From: Allacma fusca
Lineage: Eukaryota > Arthropoda > Collembola > Symphypleona > Sminthuridae
NCBI GenBank assembly: GCA_947179485.1
Contig: OX359250.1
Location: 42,974,600 to 43,038,599, forward strand
DNA: 64,000 bases
Direction of reading: 5' to 3'
The position numbers and the translations under genes are program-made. Position 1 is the first letter of the stretch. Each line of letters opens with the position of its first letter. This document shows, in pieces, positions 53,157 to 63,058 of this stretch. The notes beneath the pieces are model-generated. The model was given only the letters and a program-made list of their open reading frames with translations. It had not been told where the DNA came from and searched no databases.

Positions 53157-54387
53157 CAGTGATGGGTAACCGAAAATTTGGGTTTACGTTAAGTACTCAA
53201 AAGTTAATGACAGTCTAAATTCGGTTTTCGTTTTCGTTATTGGTTTTTTAGGTATTCGGTTATGGTTATAAACGGTTAGCAGTTGGATTCAATAGCGTTA
53301 ACCGGTTAATAACGGTTAGTATTAACAACCGTGAATACGGTTAATGAAAAGTATTTTTCTGGATTTAAATTAATACAAAACTTCTCTAACAAGTAACCTT
53401 CGCTCCATGCCCGCTCGGGTTCGGAATGAAATTTTGTGGGAGCTTAGGTACCTGACCTAAGGGCCCAGCGAAACCAAAAGTTTGTGCCATCTCACCCTGG
53501 TTTGCGCGGGAAATCGCGAAAAAGTTTTAAAATCGAATTCGTGGTCAAAGAAGCCAAAGAAATAATTGTGACCAACATTGACCAATATGAGGCCAAAAAC
53601 CTAATTGTGACCAATATTGACCAATCTAAGGTCAAGAAGGTAGGTAGAACCACGTATGACGAATCTTCTTCGACGTTCTTTTAACAGAGCATCGACTTTC
53701 GAAAATGAAAATTTCTTATGGGATTTAACATTGTAAAATTCATGTTGGACATGCTCACGAACTAGATTTTAAAACTTCTGCCTAAAACTTCTTCTCGAAC
53801 TTGGGCCGGGTACCTAAGCTCAAACAAAATTTCATTCCGATCCCGAGTGGGCATGGGGCGAGGGTTACTTGTAAGCATGCTTAATTGTTATACATACTTA
53901 GCACTAGCATTGCTTTTATTAATTCCCGAAATGTCTTTGTAACGTTTGTTTTCAGCAAACAATAATGACTTAATGCAAATAGTTTCAGAATAAATACATT
54001 GTCGGTAACCAGTAAAAATGGTATACATCCATTTTCAACCAAACGTAAAATGGCAACTTGTGACTTAAAATTAATCGCCCGGAATTTTTAAAAAGTAAAA
54101 TTAAATCTAACATGGAAATATGGAACACTTTCTATATGTTTGCAAATGTATACTTATGTATCATTATCAGAAATACAATTAGATCATTTATTAAAGATTT
54201 TCAATAACGGATAATAACGTTTTTGTGATTCGGTTTATGTTATTTGCTGTCCAGGGGTTTCGGTTTTCGTTAAGTTTTTGTTAGTCAAGGGGAATATGTT
54301 AAACGTTATTTATAATTCACCGTTACTAGGATTTTATCGATAATAACGTTATTCATTAACGTTAACCAATAACGTTACCCATCACTG
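53157..54387. mobile_element. hAT-like element, 'AACGGTTA' type (1231 bp)
   Basis: Perfect 8-bp duplication ATCTAAAC (53149-53156 and 54388-54395). The terminal inverted repeats are CAGTGATGGGTAAC(C/G). The arms consist of degenerate GGTTA/AACGG/TAACG words (53165-53370 and 54195-54380). It lies in a coding exon of the DUF4806-like gene; with the duplication it adds 1239 bases, a multiple of three, but brings stops. A smaller MITE sits inside it. Confidence 0.93.
53390..53871. mobile_element. Nested MITE with TAA duplication (482 bp)
   Basis: The terminal inverted repeats of about 60 bp begin CAAGTAACCTTCGCTCCATG at 53390 and end GGTTACTTG at 53871. The flanks are TAA (53387-53389 and 53872-53874). 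A 3-bp TWA duplication suggests PIF/Harbinger, though TA-plus-A (Tc1/mariner) cannot be excluded. Higher GC than its host element. A 66-codon ORF inside is probably noise. Confidence 0.75.
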
Positions 54388-55103
54388 ATCTAAACGATGT
54401 CAAGGCGGATTTGGACGTAATTCGGTCTGCAGTTGTAATTCAAAATTTGAACACGAAACCACATTGTCCATTTCGTATTCCAATCATGTGCGACGAAGAC
54501 TTACAATTAGCTGAACATATTTTAGCAGGGGAAACGGAGATCTTTGTACGTTTGAGATTTATTTACTTACAAATGCCAATTTTAGCCAACAACCGTAATT
54601 CCATCAATTCGAACAATCAATGCTTAACTTAGTATATTATTTTTTTGATGGATTTGCACTTCAGAAAACTTGGTGTGTCAGTGTTGGTGGAGTTTCCGCA
54701 GATTCGCACGTTCGAAGAATTCTCAATAGGATATTTGGTCACGAGTACTCTTTGTTATTCAATTTAACAGGACCAGGAGGGAACAAATCGTACAGCAAGC
54801 TTGCTATTTGCCCCATTGTAAATGGTTAGTAGATTTTAGCAATTCGGTTGATTTATAATGTGATTATTGAACGTTGTTTTCATTTTATGATTGCCATATG
54901 ATATTATTTGATGTAATAATTATTTTTGTGTTCACATTTCATCCTTAGACGAAGTAATTGAATCACATAAAGTCACGGAACAAGTGGCGGAGGACGTATG
55001 TGCAAACTTCTTCCGTTACGTAAAAGACCGAAAAGGAGGAAGATCAAAGAAGAATTTGTGGAGTATTTATATCAATTCTCGTCAAGTTTTTGTCTATAAC
55101 TAG

Positions 55104-55930
55104 CCATATCCGGATGTCTGGTTGTTAGTATTATTGTTTGTTGGTTAAGAGTTTTTAAAATTATGTCTGAATATTCTAAAGGAACCAATCAAAGGCAGAA
55201 GCAAATGCAAATACTTTCTTGTATTTTGGTAATATAGAATTGGATGAATACATGTCGATTTCTCTAATAGAATAAAAATTATTTTGGTGTACATTATATT
55301 TTCTTCCTTGAGTTTTGTTATGCATATTTAAAGCATCCATAAGCAACAAAACGCTATGCAAGAATGTTGGTAATACGTGGGAAATCCGACAGCGCCAACA
55401 TGTACCCAACCGTGGTCCAACGTTCGGCCAACGGCCATTTCCAACAGTTGGCCAACCTCCATATACCAACGTTGGCCCAACACATGTTCCTTGACTGGGT
55501 TAGTTCATGAGTGCTTGAGGTTTCACTTGTATTCATTTTTGAGCTACACAAGTGAGTACACTCAAACCGGGGAGTGTCAGGAGTGTTGAAAGAATTTTAA
55601 ATGTTTTATTTGTGACAACTTGTCGTTAATTTTTATGTTAAAAATAATAGTGCCCTAATAATAATGATCCTTCTTTGGAAGGAGTGCAATGCAAATACTC
55701 GCAATAGTTTTCAGTTAATTAGTGCTTAACAAGGTACTTGCACATATTTTTGGGCTGTACTGGTAAGTGCATTGATTCAGGGAATATTCCCAGCAGTACT
55801 GAACAAATCTAATGTTTTATTTATGAGGATTTGTTATTAGTTTGGTTCACTCAGATCGGGGAATACTTTTTGTTACACATTGTAATGAATTACTGCGAGC
55901 ATGTACCGTCTTCCCGTCTTTGATTATATC
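55104..55930. other. 3' end of the TIR transposon and intergenic DNA
   Basis: After the gene stop at 55103 the transposon continues to 55499 as non-coding DNA, with TTGGCCAAC-type words over the last 110 bp. From 55500 to 55930 there is AT-rich intergenic DNA with no gene. Confidence 0.5.
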
Positions 55931-55940
55931 GCCTCATCCA

Positions 55941-56520
55941 CAGGGTTGGCAAGTGGCAAGAATTGGCCTGGTCAATATTGGGTAAAATCCGGTACTAACC
56001 GGCCTGGTCGGGTTGTATAGATTGGTATAAAATGGCCATAATTAATAGTATCCAAATAAATCCACTGTCCAATAAAAACCGGTTTTAACCAAAAAGTACC
56101 ACCGGCTTGGTTAATATTACACATGCATGGACAGCAATGAATAAAACCCACAATGGCTAAAGGAATCCTGCAGAGAACTACCGATCTGCCACAATATTTA
56201 AATTGGGCTGCTAGGTAACTATCGAAAATCGTGTTTATATAGGGAGTAAGTAGGTGCGGGCGTAAAAGAAGCGGAGTTTTAACTTTTTGGACCACGCCGC
56301 GTGATCGGACATAATTGTTACCAATTATTACCACAAGCCAAAAGATGCCGGTAAAATCCAATATCAACCACTGGCCTGGACATTAGATTATTTAACTGGA
56401 TAGTATTGGCGTTTATTATATTTTAGCCAATAAAATCCACATCAAATAAAAACCGGTTGTTACCATTTCTTGCCACTGGATTGGCCTTAATTGATAAAAG
56501 CCGGTTTTTTTCCAACCCTG
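55941..56520. mobile_element. hAT-like element, 'CCGGTTTTA' type (580 bp)
   Basis: Perfect 8-bp duplication CTCATCCA (55933-55940 and 56521-56528). The ends are CAGGGTTGGCAAG and TTCCAACCCTG. Both arms consist of degenerate AAACCGG/TTGGCC/GGTTTTAACC words. A minus-strand ORF at 55972-56367 crosses the motif repeat and is not taken as a gene. Confidence 0.92.
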
Positions 56521-56644
56521 CTCATCCAGCAATCTGGCAGATCCCGAATTATATCTCCTCATCCCGACCTCCCTCATTTTACTCATGAACTTCTGAGTCC
56601 AAGATCAGGATCAGGGCATTCCCTCGTCCATTACATTCGATCAA

Positions 56645-56850
56645 TTCGGTTTTTTTAGTTTTAGTCTTGAATAGGAATGGACTAGGAATTGACTAGGAGT
56701 AGACTAGGAGTTTTAAGAAAATGTGCGAATAGGACTAGACTAGACTAGTGCAAGGAAAATCGTACTGTATAAGAATAGACTAGAATTGAATAGGCACGGA
56801 CAATCCTCCGAAAAAATAGAATAGACTAGACTAGTCAAGCTCGTGGGCAC
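56645..56850. repeat. 'GACTAG' motif element fragment
   Basis: Degenerate GACTAGGA/AGACTAG words over about 200 bp with TAGACTAGACTAGTCAAGC at the right end. Left end and duplication not identified. It lies upstream of the terminal exon at 56924 and may be in its intron. Confidence 0.5.
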
Positions 56851-56923
56851 CAATGAACTTCTGCTCTTGGACAGTATATGTATAACCCCTTGTGGGTTTA
56901 CTAATACCGTGTGTATGATCTGA

Positions 56924-57129
56924 AATTATCAGCTTCCACTCACCGGAGGACCCAATGGAAAGAGAATGGCGATGCTTCAATGATTCTATTGAAACCCGTT
57001 TCACACTTGCCTCCGAGAGTCACTCCGTATGAGTGGCAAACTCTTCGAGAAATGGACTACGACAAGGAACTGTTTCAACAGGAATTTAGCTTGTTAACAG
57101 AAGGGATGAGATGGTTGCCTCGTCGATAA
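56924..57129 (+). CDS. Putative terminal exon of an unidentified host gene
   Basis: A splice-acceptor-like AAATTATCAG at about 56924 is followed by an open frame of about 65 codons to a TAA stop at 57127-57129. The sequence is protein-like and low in repeats (SHLPPRVTPYEWQTLREMDY, KELFQQEFSLLTEGMRWLPR). A poly(A) signal lies about 100 bp downstream at 57228. Upstream exons were not found within the preceding repeat-rich DNA. The family is not recognised. Confidence 0.45.
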
Positions 57130-57920
57130 ATGGGCTAGAGGGGAGGGAGCTGTTGGGCAATTTAATTATCAGACAGTAATTTATATAATATAGAAAGAAC
57201 ATTTAATAATATTGCAATTTTTGAAACAATAAATTTTACTTCAAAATCTTAAGTTCTGAGACTACAAATTTTGACTGGGAAAATGATATGCGAAATATTA
57301 GCAAGATTGTGGTTGAGAATGTTTAATGGAAACAGGATTGCTGAAAGTTTCATAATATGTAATGAGTAAAATAACAATTTATTGTAGGCTAATTTTTAAA
57401 AAGTGCCATTAAAAAATTCATTTCAAATAGAGACGTTTTTGATGCTTGCAAATCTTTATAATTTTCTAGACACTATTTGATGCACGGCAAATGCATATGT
57501 GTAGTGAGACGTTACTGTAGTAGTAGAAGATTTCATGTTCTGTGAGGAGTGACGATAGGCAACAACGGGGAACATGGGTCAAAAAATTACATTTTTAGTG
57601 ACGTCATTTGTGGATTCTGTCCGTTCTCTTGACTTGTAGAGGCTTTAACACGTGTGACTGAATGTACGATGACTTTGGTAAACTCTCAACTGTACTCTAA
57701 AATAAATTACAGTGAATCACAAAAGCAACAACTATAACCTTTAATAATAAATACACTTTTGATAGTATGATGAAATTAGCTACTTCCATAAAATTTTCAC
57801 ACGTGTCTTCAATCAATTAACAATAGTCACACTGAAATACTTGAAAATACACTGGTACAAGCATAATGAAATAATTAGTCTAAAATAGCCTCAGGCTATA
57901 CTGTCACAATTAGTAGCGTA
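57130..57920. other. Intergenic DNA between two convergent host genes
   Basis: AT-rich, no gene. It holds the presumed 3'UTRs of the plus-strand terminal exon and of the minus-strand b561 gene. Confidence 0.5.
57228..57233 (+). terminator. Poly(A) signal AATAAA
   Basis: Canonical hexamer about 100 bases after the stop of the terminal exon, followed by a T-rich stretch. Confidence 0.5.
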
Positions 57921-57923
57921 ATT

Positions 57924-60068
57924 TTAATCATAATAATTGCCCTTCATAAGCATATTCAATTTCCCTGAGTCCTTGTGCGTGTACCACATGGGTCCAAAAT
58001 AACGACGTTGTGGGTTGCTCCAGCATATTAGAGTTGTTAGAATCAAAGCACATAGGAAACAAACCGAAGTGTGCACTGCTAACAGCATTTTTCGCCTGGG
58101 TGCGCCAGGAAGATCTTGTTGAACGTGCGGACGAATGAGTGGGATCGGAACAGCCATGACGTAAGTTCTGGTTTTGTTTACTGCTTTATCCGGTCTCTTC
58201 ATAAAGACCATAAGGATGACATTTATAACCACATCTACAATCAACCAGATAACCACAATCAAGGCGTTAAATTCAAAGGTGAATCCAGACACTTGAATGT
58301 CATTTCTGCCGGAGGGTGACCCAGGGACGTAGAAAGATGTTAGAAGACATAATAACCAAAGAACTCGGGCTACTGTCGCAACCAGGAAGTGTGCAAATAT
58401 TGTCATTTGACGTATTTTCTTTTTGAAGGCTCGAAATGGACTTGGAAATAGAGCGAGCAAAAAGGCGAGTAAAGAAATGTAGCCCAGAATCCAGTGTACG
58501 TACCCCAGAGGGTGTCTCGCAAATCCGAAGAATAAGCGACCAATAAACGCAGATAGCCAACCGCCGAACAGACCTACAAATGCGGTTAAGGCAGTGCTTA
58601 TGTGTATACCATGCCATACGTGGACGTTTACGAATCGCATATTCATGAGAGTCTCTTTGTAGTAACGGGATGTCAAGGTACCAAGTGGGATAACTAGCAT
58701 AGTTGTCATAACCATTGCCATTCCGTGTGTGGTTCGAAGGCCCCAAATTATTTTGCCAATTTCACTGTTGGCAGAAATTCCTTTTGTCCTGGTCAAAGAT
58801 GGGCAACTGGTTTTCCTCGCCTGAAACCTTACCTATACAATGTAATCTCGATTGTCCTTCCTAATACCCTTCCTAAACCGGACTTTTTCTGGTTTCCTTT
58901 TTCCTAAAAATGGGCATATAATTACCCTTCCTATTTCCTTGTCAGATTATTAAATTGCCTAGTAGGGCCTAAAATGTCTAGTTCAGTCTGAATTGCCTTT
59001 GTTCAGCCTTAGTTGGTTGTGTATGCCTTTGCCGGTTTGGTCAAAATTGTATTTTCTTTACGAATAGCGCTGAGAAACAATATGCATTAACATAAGCGGG
59101 TAAATATGATAATTGTCATCATTTAAAATGTATATTGTTAGACGAACACATGATAAGTTCCAAGTTTGGATTTATTTTCTGGAAGATATATTTTAACCTT
59201 AGCAGCATTCAGAATATTAATGTACTAAAAATAAACCCTGTTCACATCACACCATGAAATCTACGGAAACACCGAATCTAGTCGTCTAACTATTAGTGGG
59301 GTCCATATGGGTGGAATTTCTTCAGTTTGTTTTTTACTGTCGTTTATTCAAAGTTATACGGTCCAATACAAATAACTAGCAGAAATCATACAAACCAGTT
59401 TCATCGCTTGCCGCTGGTTGGCATCAAATATGTCTTCCCGGTAGTCCTTCCTAGGATCCTTCCAATTCCCTCACCCTTCCTATGAACTTGCCTATTATTT
59501 TACATATTCTCAGCCTTCCTATTCTATTTCCTAGTTTTTACATAAATTCTACAACTTTCCTAGTTCCTTTCCTAAAAACCTATCCGTTTTGCTTTCCTTC
59601 CTTCCTAGTTGCCTATTAACAAGGCCTAGTTTCAGGCGAGGTGCCCATCTTTGGTCCTGGTGTTATTTCTGGCTGCCTCGCAACCGCCGCAAGTGCCGCC
59701 AGCAGGAAATTGTGGTACATGTGGTACATACTCAGGCCCAACACGGTGGTGAGTTTCGGCGCATCGGAGCCTGTTATTCGGTCCGCTGCTCCAGTGACCA
59801 TGTATGGTTTGAATGCACCGTCCTACAAATCTCTTATAATCGGTACCCACTGACTTCGACTGACATTCGGAGTTTTTAAATGCTGGTTGTCCTTCATAGC
59901 CAACCAAATACGTGTATCCGTAGGCCGTGACCCAGGTATTGTTAGGGAGGCTTGGTCCTAAAGCAATAACTTCGATTGGCGCATCTCTCGGTGGTTCGGG
60001 GTCATAAGATCCGTAGGTAGACCTCTTCACATAAAGTATATTAAAATCGGCCGTAATCATATTCTTAC
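57924..60068 (-). CDS. DOMON / cytochrome b561 membrane protein gene, exon split by a hAT-like element
   Basis: Minus-strand host gene. The lumenal part shows a DOMON-like pattern (GKNMITADFNILYVK, then SYDPEPPRDAPIEV). The C-terminal part (58785 down to 57924, about 287 residues) is a cytochrome b561 domain with five or six membrane helices and candidate haem His residues in RTTHGMAMV, VHVWHGIHI, HPLGYVHWILGY and FAHFLVATV. Such proteins move electrons across membranes (ferric-chelate reductase-like). The coding frame reads from 59662 into 58785 in register once the 860-bp hAT-like element and one 8-bp copy are ignored, so the insertion is inside coding sequence. An acceptor AG lies at 60069-60070. 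Earlier exons lie further right, one possibly ending near 60124. Confidence 0.8.
58794..59653. mobile_element. hAT-like element, 'CCTTCCTA' type, inside a host coding exon (860 bp)
   Basis: Perfect 8-bp duplication GTCCTGGT (58786-58793 and 59654-59661). The terminal inverted repeats are CAAAGATGGGCA(A/C)C. The arms are made of degenerate CCTTCCTA/TTTCCTA/CCTAGTT words (58840-58990 and 59430-59630); the centre is unique. It interrupts the DOMON/b561 gene. Confidence 0.93.
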
Positions 60069-60123
60069 CTTGGGTTTAAAATAAACAAAAGCAAGTTAAT
60101 AAAGTGATAACAACATTACGCAC

Positions 60124-60300
60124 CTTAATCTGAAGTATAAATTATGGCTTTGTGTTTCTAGCATAAGAATTTCATCAGACAAGGAGCGGTAACTATAAAA
60201 ACTAATGCTACTTGTGGGTCTCACTAATTTGAGGTCGGGAAAACTGACTATTTTGCGGGAGTCCTGAAAGTCTGGAGGTGGGGGTGGGGGAGGCGTGAAG
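60124..60300 (-). CDS. Possible upstream exon of the DOMON/b561 gene
   Basis: A minus-strand open frame, KIVSFPDLKLVRPTSS..., is preceded by a long pyrimidine tract (CCTCCCCCACCCCCACC) with a candidate acceptor TTTCAG near 60273 and followed by donor-like AAG-GTGCGT at 60123. It has the hydrophobic-polar alternation of a beta-rich domain (ISFYSYRSL, EILMLETQSHNLYFRLR). Phase agreement with the next exon is uncertain, so this is tentative. Confidence 0.3.
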
Positions 60301-60649
60301 TTCAGTATGTAATTAACAGGAGTTTGGAACAGCATGGGTGACTTCGACTTCTAAGCATTTTTGTTATTAAGTAATTAGTACTGGCAGGTTTCAATTCAGT
60401 TTGGTTTCGAAATACTATTATGTCCAGGGCGAGATTCACACAGTAATAAGATTTCAAGATTTAAAACGTCATGACAACAACAAGGGGCCCACAAGGACGC
60501 ATTTTATTCTTGCACTTGAGAGTATTCATCATGCCATACACAATTTTTCTAACTTGTGAAGTTACAACTGAGAAGCTTATACCGGCTCTCCACCAGAGCT
60601 GCGTTCACCCTGAACATATGATTCCCAACCCTCTATAAGCCATGGAGAG

Positions 60650-61782
60650 CAGGGCTGCGTTCAAGTCAAGTTATTTTAGACAACTTGACTTGAACTTGAA
60701 AAAATTGTCTAAACGAGGTATCCGCACTTGCACTTGATTAATCAAGTTTCTCGAGCAACTTGAGTATTCAAGTACACTTGATATAAATTCATTTAATATA
60801 TCTTGAACTTGATCATAACTTGACGTTCAAGTTGGACACATAACTTGACTTGAACGTGAACTTGAACTTGATTATTGAAGTATTTTTTCGTAAATGAATA
60901 AACAATACTAAAAATTTGGTCCACAATTATTATGGTTAGGTCGTAATTAGGCTAAACTAAACGGCATGCGGAAGATATTCTTTACTTTATATTGCTAAAA
61001 CGTTTAACATACTTGATCGAATAACTAAACATTGTAATCTAATTTCCTAATTTCCATTATTAAGAGACTAGCAATCATATTATTGGCCTGTTATTAGTGT
61101 CGCACTCAACTGGTGAGTGCAACCAGCAGTTATATTCATAAATATTTGTCGTTAATTATGCTCAACAGCTTAGCAAATATTGATTTAGAAGATTGGTGTT
61201 GTTCATCTGCGCCATCATGTTTAATAGCAGCAAAAAATATTCTTACATGGAATAATAAATTGGTCTTATACTTCTTAGCTTCAGAACAGGTGTAGTGAAC
61301 AATCACATCATTTTTATAATGGAACAAGAACCCCGAGTATCAAGGACATCCTTATAAAGCAATTAGTCGGAAATTTTAATTATTCAATTCAAAGTATAGA
61401 AACATTGCACAAGAATTATTCTCGACCACTGGACATCAGGCGACTTTAACGTCGATGGAATAAAAACAAACACAAAGATGTCATTATAATGATAATTGAC
61501 TCCTAATATAATTTTTGTAGTAACATGCGATGATGCCACTATTTAGGCAATGCTTACATTGCTTTTCAGTGACAAAAACACAAGTTATACCCAAGTTTTA
61601 TTGAAGTACTTCCATTCAGTGTACTTGAACTTGACTTGATTATGCAATCAAGTAATAAATTATTAACTTGAACTTGATTGAACGTGAACTTGAAAATTCA
61701 AGTTTAAAATTGCCTACACTTGACTTGAACTTGATACGCACTTGAACTTTTCAAGTTATACTTGAACTTGAACGCAGCTCTG
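60650..61782. mobile_element. hAT-like element, 'ACTTGAACTTGA' type (1.1 kb)
   Basis: The ends are CAGGGCTGCGTTCAAGT (60650) and ACTTGAACGCAGCTCTG (to 61782), an inverted repeat with one mismatch. Both arms (60660-60890 and 61590-61770) are dense in TTGAACTTGA/TCAAGT words; the centre is unique. The flanking 8-bp sequences do not match (ATGGAGAG versus GCTCAGAC), so the duplication is lost or one end has been replaced. A second copy of the terminal word starts at 60594. Confidence 0.75.
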
Positions 61783-62241
61783 GCTCAGACTAGCGAGGCA
61801 GTAGCGCTTCGCTTCTGTTGCAATCGATGAATCTATTGCAGGTTTGGATTTTTTAATATTTATCTATGTCGTCCATTCTTAACACATATTGTAAACGTAG
61901 TGCTATGATGTAACACCATGAACTAGTATCAACCTATACGTTTCCCTATAAATACCTTAAAACAGTTGTATACATGCCAGTGAGTGTTCCCTATTCAAGA
62001 TTAAAGCGCTTGCACATACGGTGTGCGATAAAACGGTTGTGGATAAACTCATCTACGTATTGTAGTAATTTCTCCTCAGATGAACCGGAACTAAGCGGGT
62101 CAAATCGGAGGTTTTTAAGTTTTTGGCCTTTAACAGCTTATTTATTAAAAATTAAAAGAATAAAACTAAAAACAAAAGATTTTGGTCATTTTCTGCATAC
62201 ATATAATATGGGTATTGTGCCGTTTTGATTTTTTGTTCAAT
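61783..62241. other. Intergenic DNA, no gene recognised
   Basis: AT-rich stretch with one 84-codon ORF (61974-62228) lacking any recognisable feature. Nothing supported. Confidence 0.45.
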
Positions 62242-62250
62242 CTGTCACAG

Positions 62251-62862
62251 TCAAACATGGGCCTTTGTATAACCGCAGCCTACATCCTGCCCAGATTCAA
62301 AAATCATCGGCGGCCCCACCTCATAGCTTATTAGCAGAGCTTGTACAATTAAATCATCCCCCATTTACGGCATCCAATAGCGCTTAGCCTACCCATAATG
62401 GTGTATAGGAAAGGCATTCAAGCGAACCCTTGCCTAGAAGGCAGTCCCTCGCCCTCAATCTTTCCTACACATAAGCCTGTATTCGTACCCTTCATATATA
62501 TACATGATAAGCATAATACCTTTATTTGTCCATTTGTTAATCCATCTTCAATGGATGTGCAAACTGCAAACGTAAAACTTGCATTTTAATACCGGCGTGC
62601 AGAGCAAGCTGTAGATCCGTTAGTATGCGTGCGCCATATATGCTAGCCAATCTATATTCCGTCTAGGCAGTTTAGTTTCTGTTTGGCCTAGCCTACTCTA
62701 AAGCCCATAATGTTCCATTATTTGGCAACTTCCCTATATCTTCCCTGTACGCCCATCACTTTTTGGAGCCCATCCTAGACGCTAGCCTAAATTTTAACTC
62801 CATTGTAAGCCAGCCTAGCATTTGTGCCTAGATTCCATCCTAGATCTAGGCTGGGGGCCCAT
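62251..62862. mobile_element. Inverted-repeat element, 'CCTAG' type (612 bp)
   Basis: Flanked by a 9-bp direct repeat CTGTCACAG (62242-62250 and 62863-62871; 8 bp if the ends are shifted by one). The ends carry ATGGGCC / GGGCCCAT. The right arm is dense in GCCTAG/CTAGGC words; the left arm has GCCC/CCTA words. Non-coding; same general design as the hAT-like set. Confidence 0.75.
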
Positions 62863-62871
62863 CTGTCACAG

Positions 62872-63050
62872 TACCATAAAGTTGCGTATCAGTGAGTTTC
62901 GACATATTATATATTAGGGAGCGGGCACAAATGATGTCATACAAAATAGAGACTTTTTATGACTCACTAAGAAATCATTCACTGTCATATCCAGTAATGA
63001 CTGATTGTATATGACATCATTCGTATGTACCAACGTAAGACGAAGTTGGC
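62872..63050. other. Short unique spacer
   Basis: No gene. Contains repeated ATGACATCAT/GTCATA words (62930-63025) that read as a small imperfect inverted repeat. Confidence 0.35.
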
Positions 63051-63058
63051 GTTCTCTG

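Larger units (their letters stand above)
52607..55103 (+). pseudogene. DUF4806-domain gene inside the TIR transposon
   Basis: Inferred coding exons: 52607-about 52860 (basic, RKRKSKPAIKLQEFL), 52927-54545 (split by the hAT-like element 53157-54387), 54665-54824 and 54949-55103 (stop TAG). Introns 54546-54664 and 54825-54948 have GT...AG borders and keep the frame. The domain shows FRIPIMCDEDLQLAEHIL, then VSVGGVSADSHVRRILNRIF and LTGPGGNKSYSKLAICPIV, the pattern of Pfam DUF4806 (P..xxEDLxxLE; GG...VRRIL; TG..G.K.F..L..C). The tail is basic (KDRKGGRSKKNLW). The start exon is uncertain. As it stands the gene is disabled by the insertion. Confidence 0.6.
51991..55499 (+). mobile_element. TIR transposon 'CCCAGTCAAG' carrying a DUF4806-like gene
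   Basis: CCCAGTCAAGAATCTATGTTGGG at 51991 (read in two parts) is matched inverted by CCCAACACATGTTCC and TTGACTGGG ending at 55499. Next to each end lie degenerate GTTGG/CCAAC words (TTGGCCCAACGTTGG-like), i.e. subterminal repeats. The interior holds a multi-exon gene on the plus strand. Flanking duplication is unclear (left flank AGTTTT, right flank TTAGTT). Length without the inner hAT-like element is about 2.3 kb. Superfamily not recognised. Confidence 0.65.

Noticed and set aside
51991-55499. Assigning the CCCAGTCAAG element to hAT, P, Kolobok or Zator
   Set aside because: No 8-bp, TTAA or clear 3-bp duplication could be read at the flanks, and no transposase catalytic motif was seen, so the superfamily is left open.
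55972-56367. 131-codon minus-strand ORF
   Set aside because: It lies wholly within a hAT-like element made of CCGGTTTTA words and has no recognisable domain.
59616-59853. Alternative frames over the GC-rich part of the b561 exon (both strands)
   Set aside because: Only the frame covering 59662-60060 continues in register into the b561 domain across the insertion; the others are shadows of GC-rich coding DNA.
60594-60650. Second start of the 60650 element (CAGAGCTGCG at 60594) as the true left end
   Set aside because: The 8-bp flank CTCTCCAC does not match the right flank GCTCAGAC, and the arm repeats begin only after 60650; probably a fragment or partial duplication of the end.
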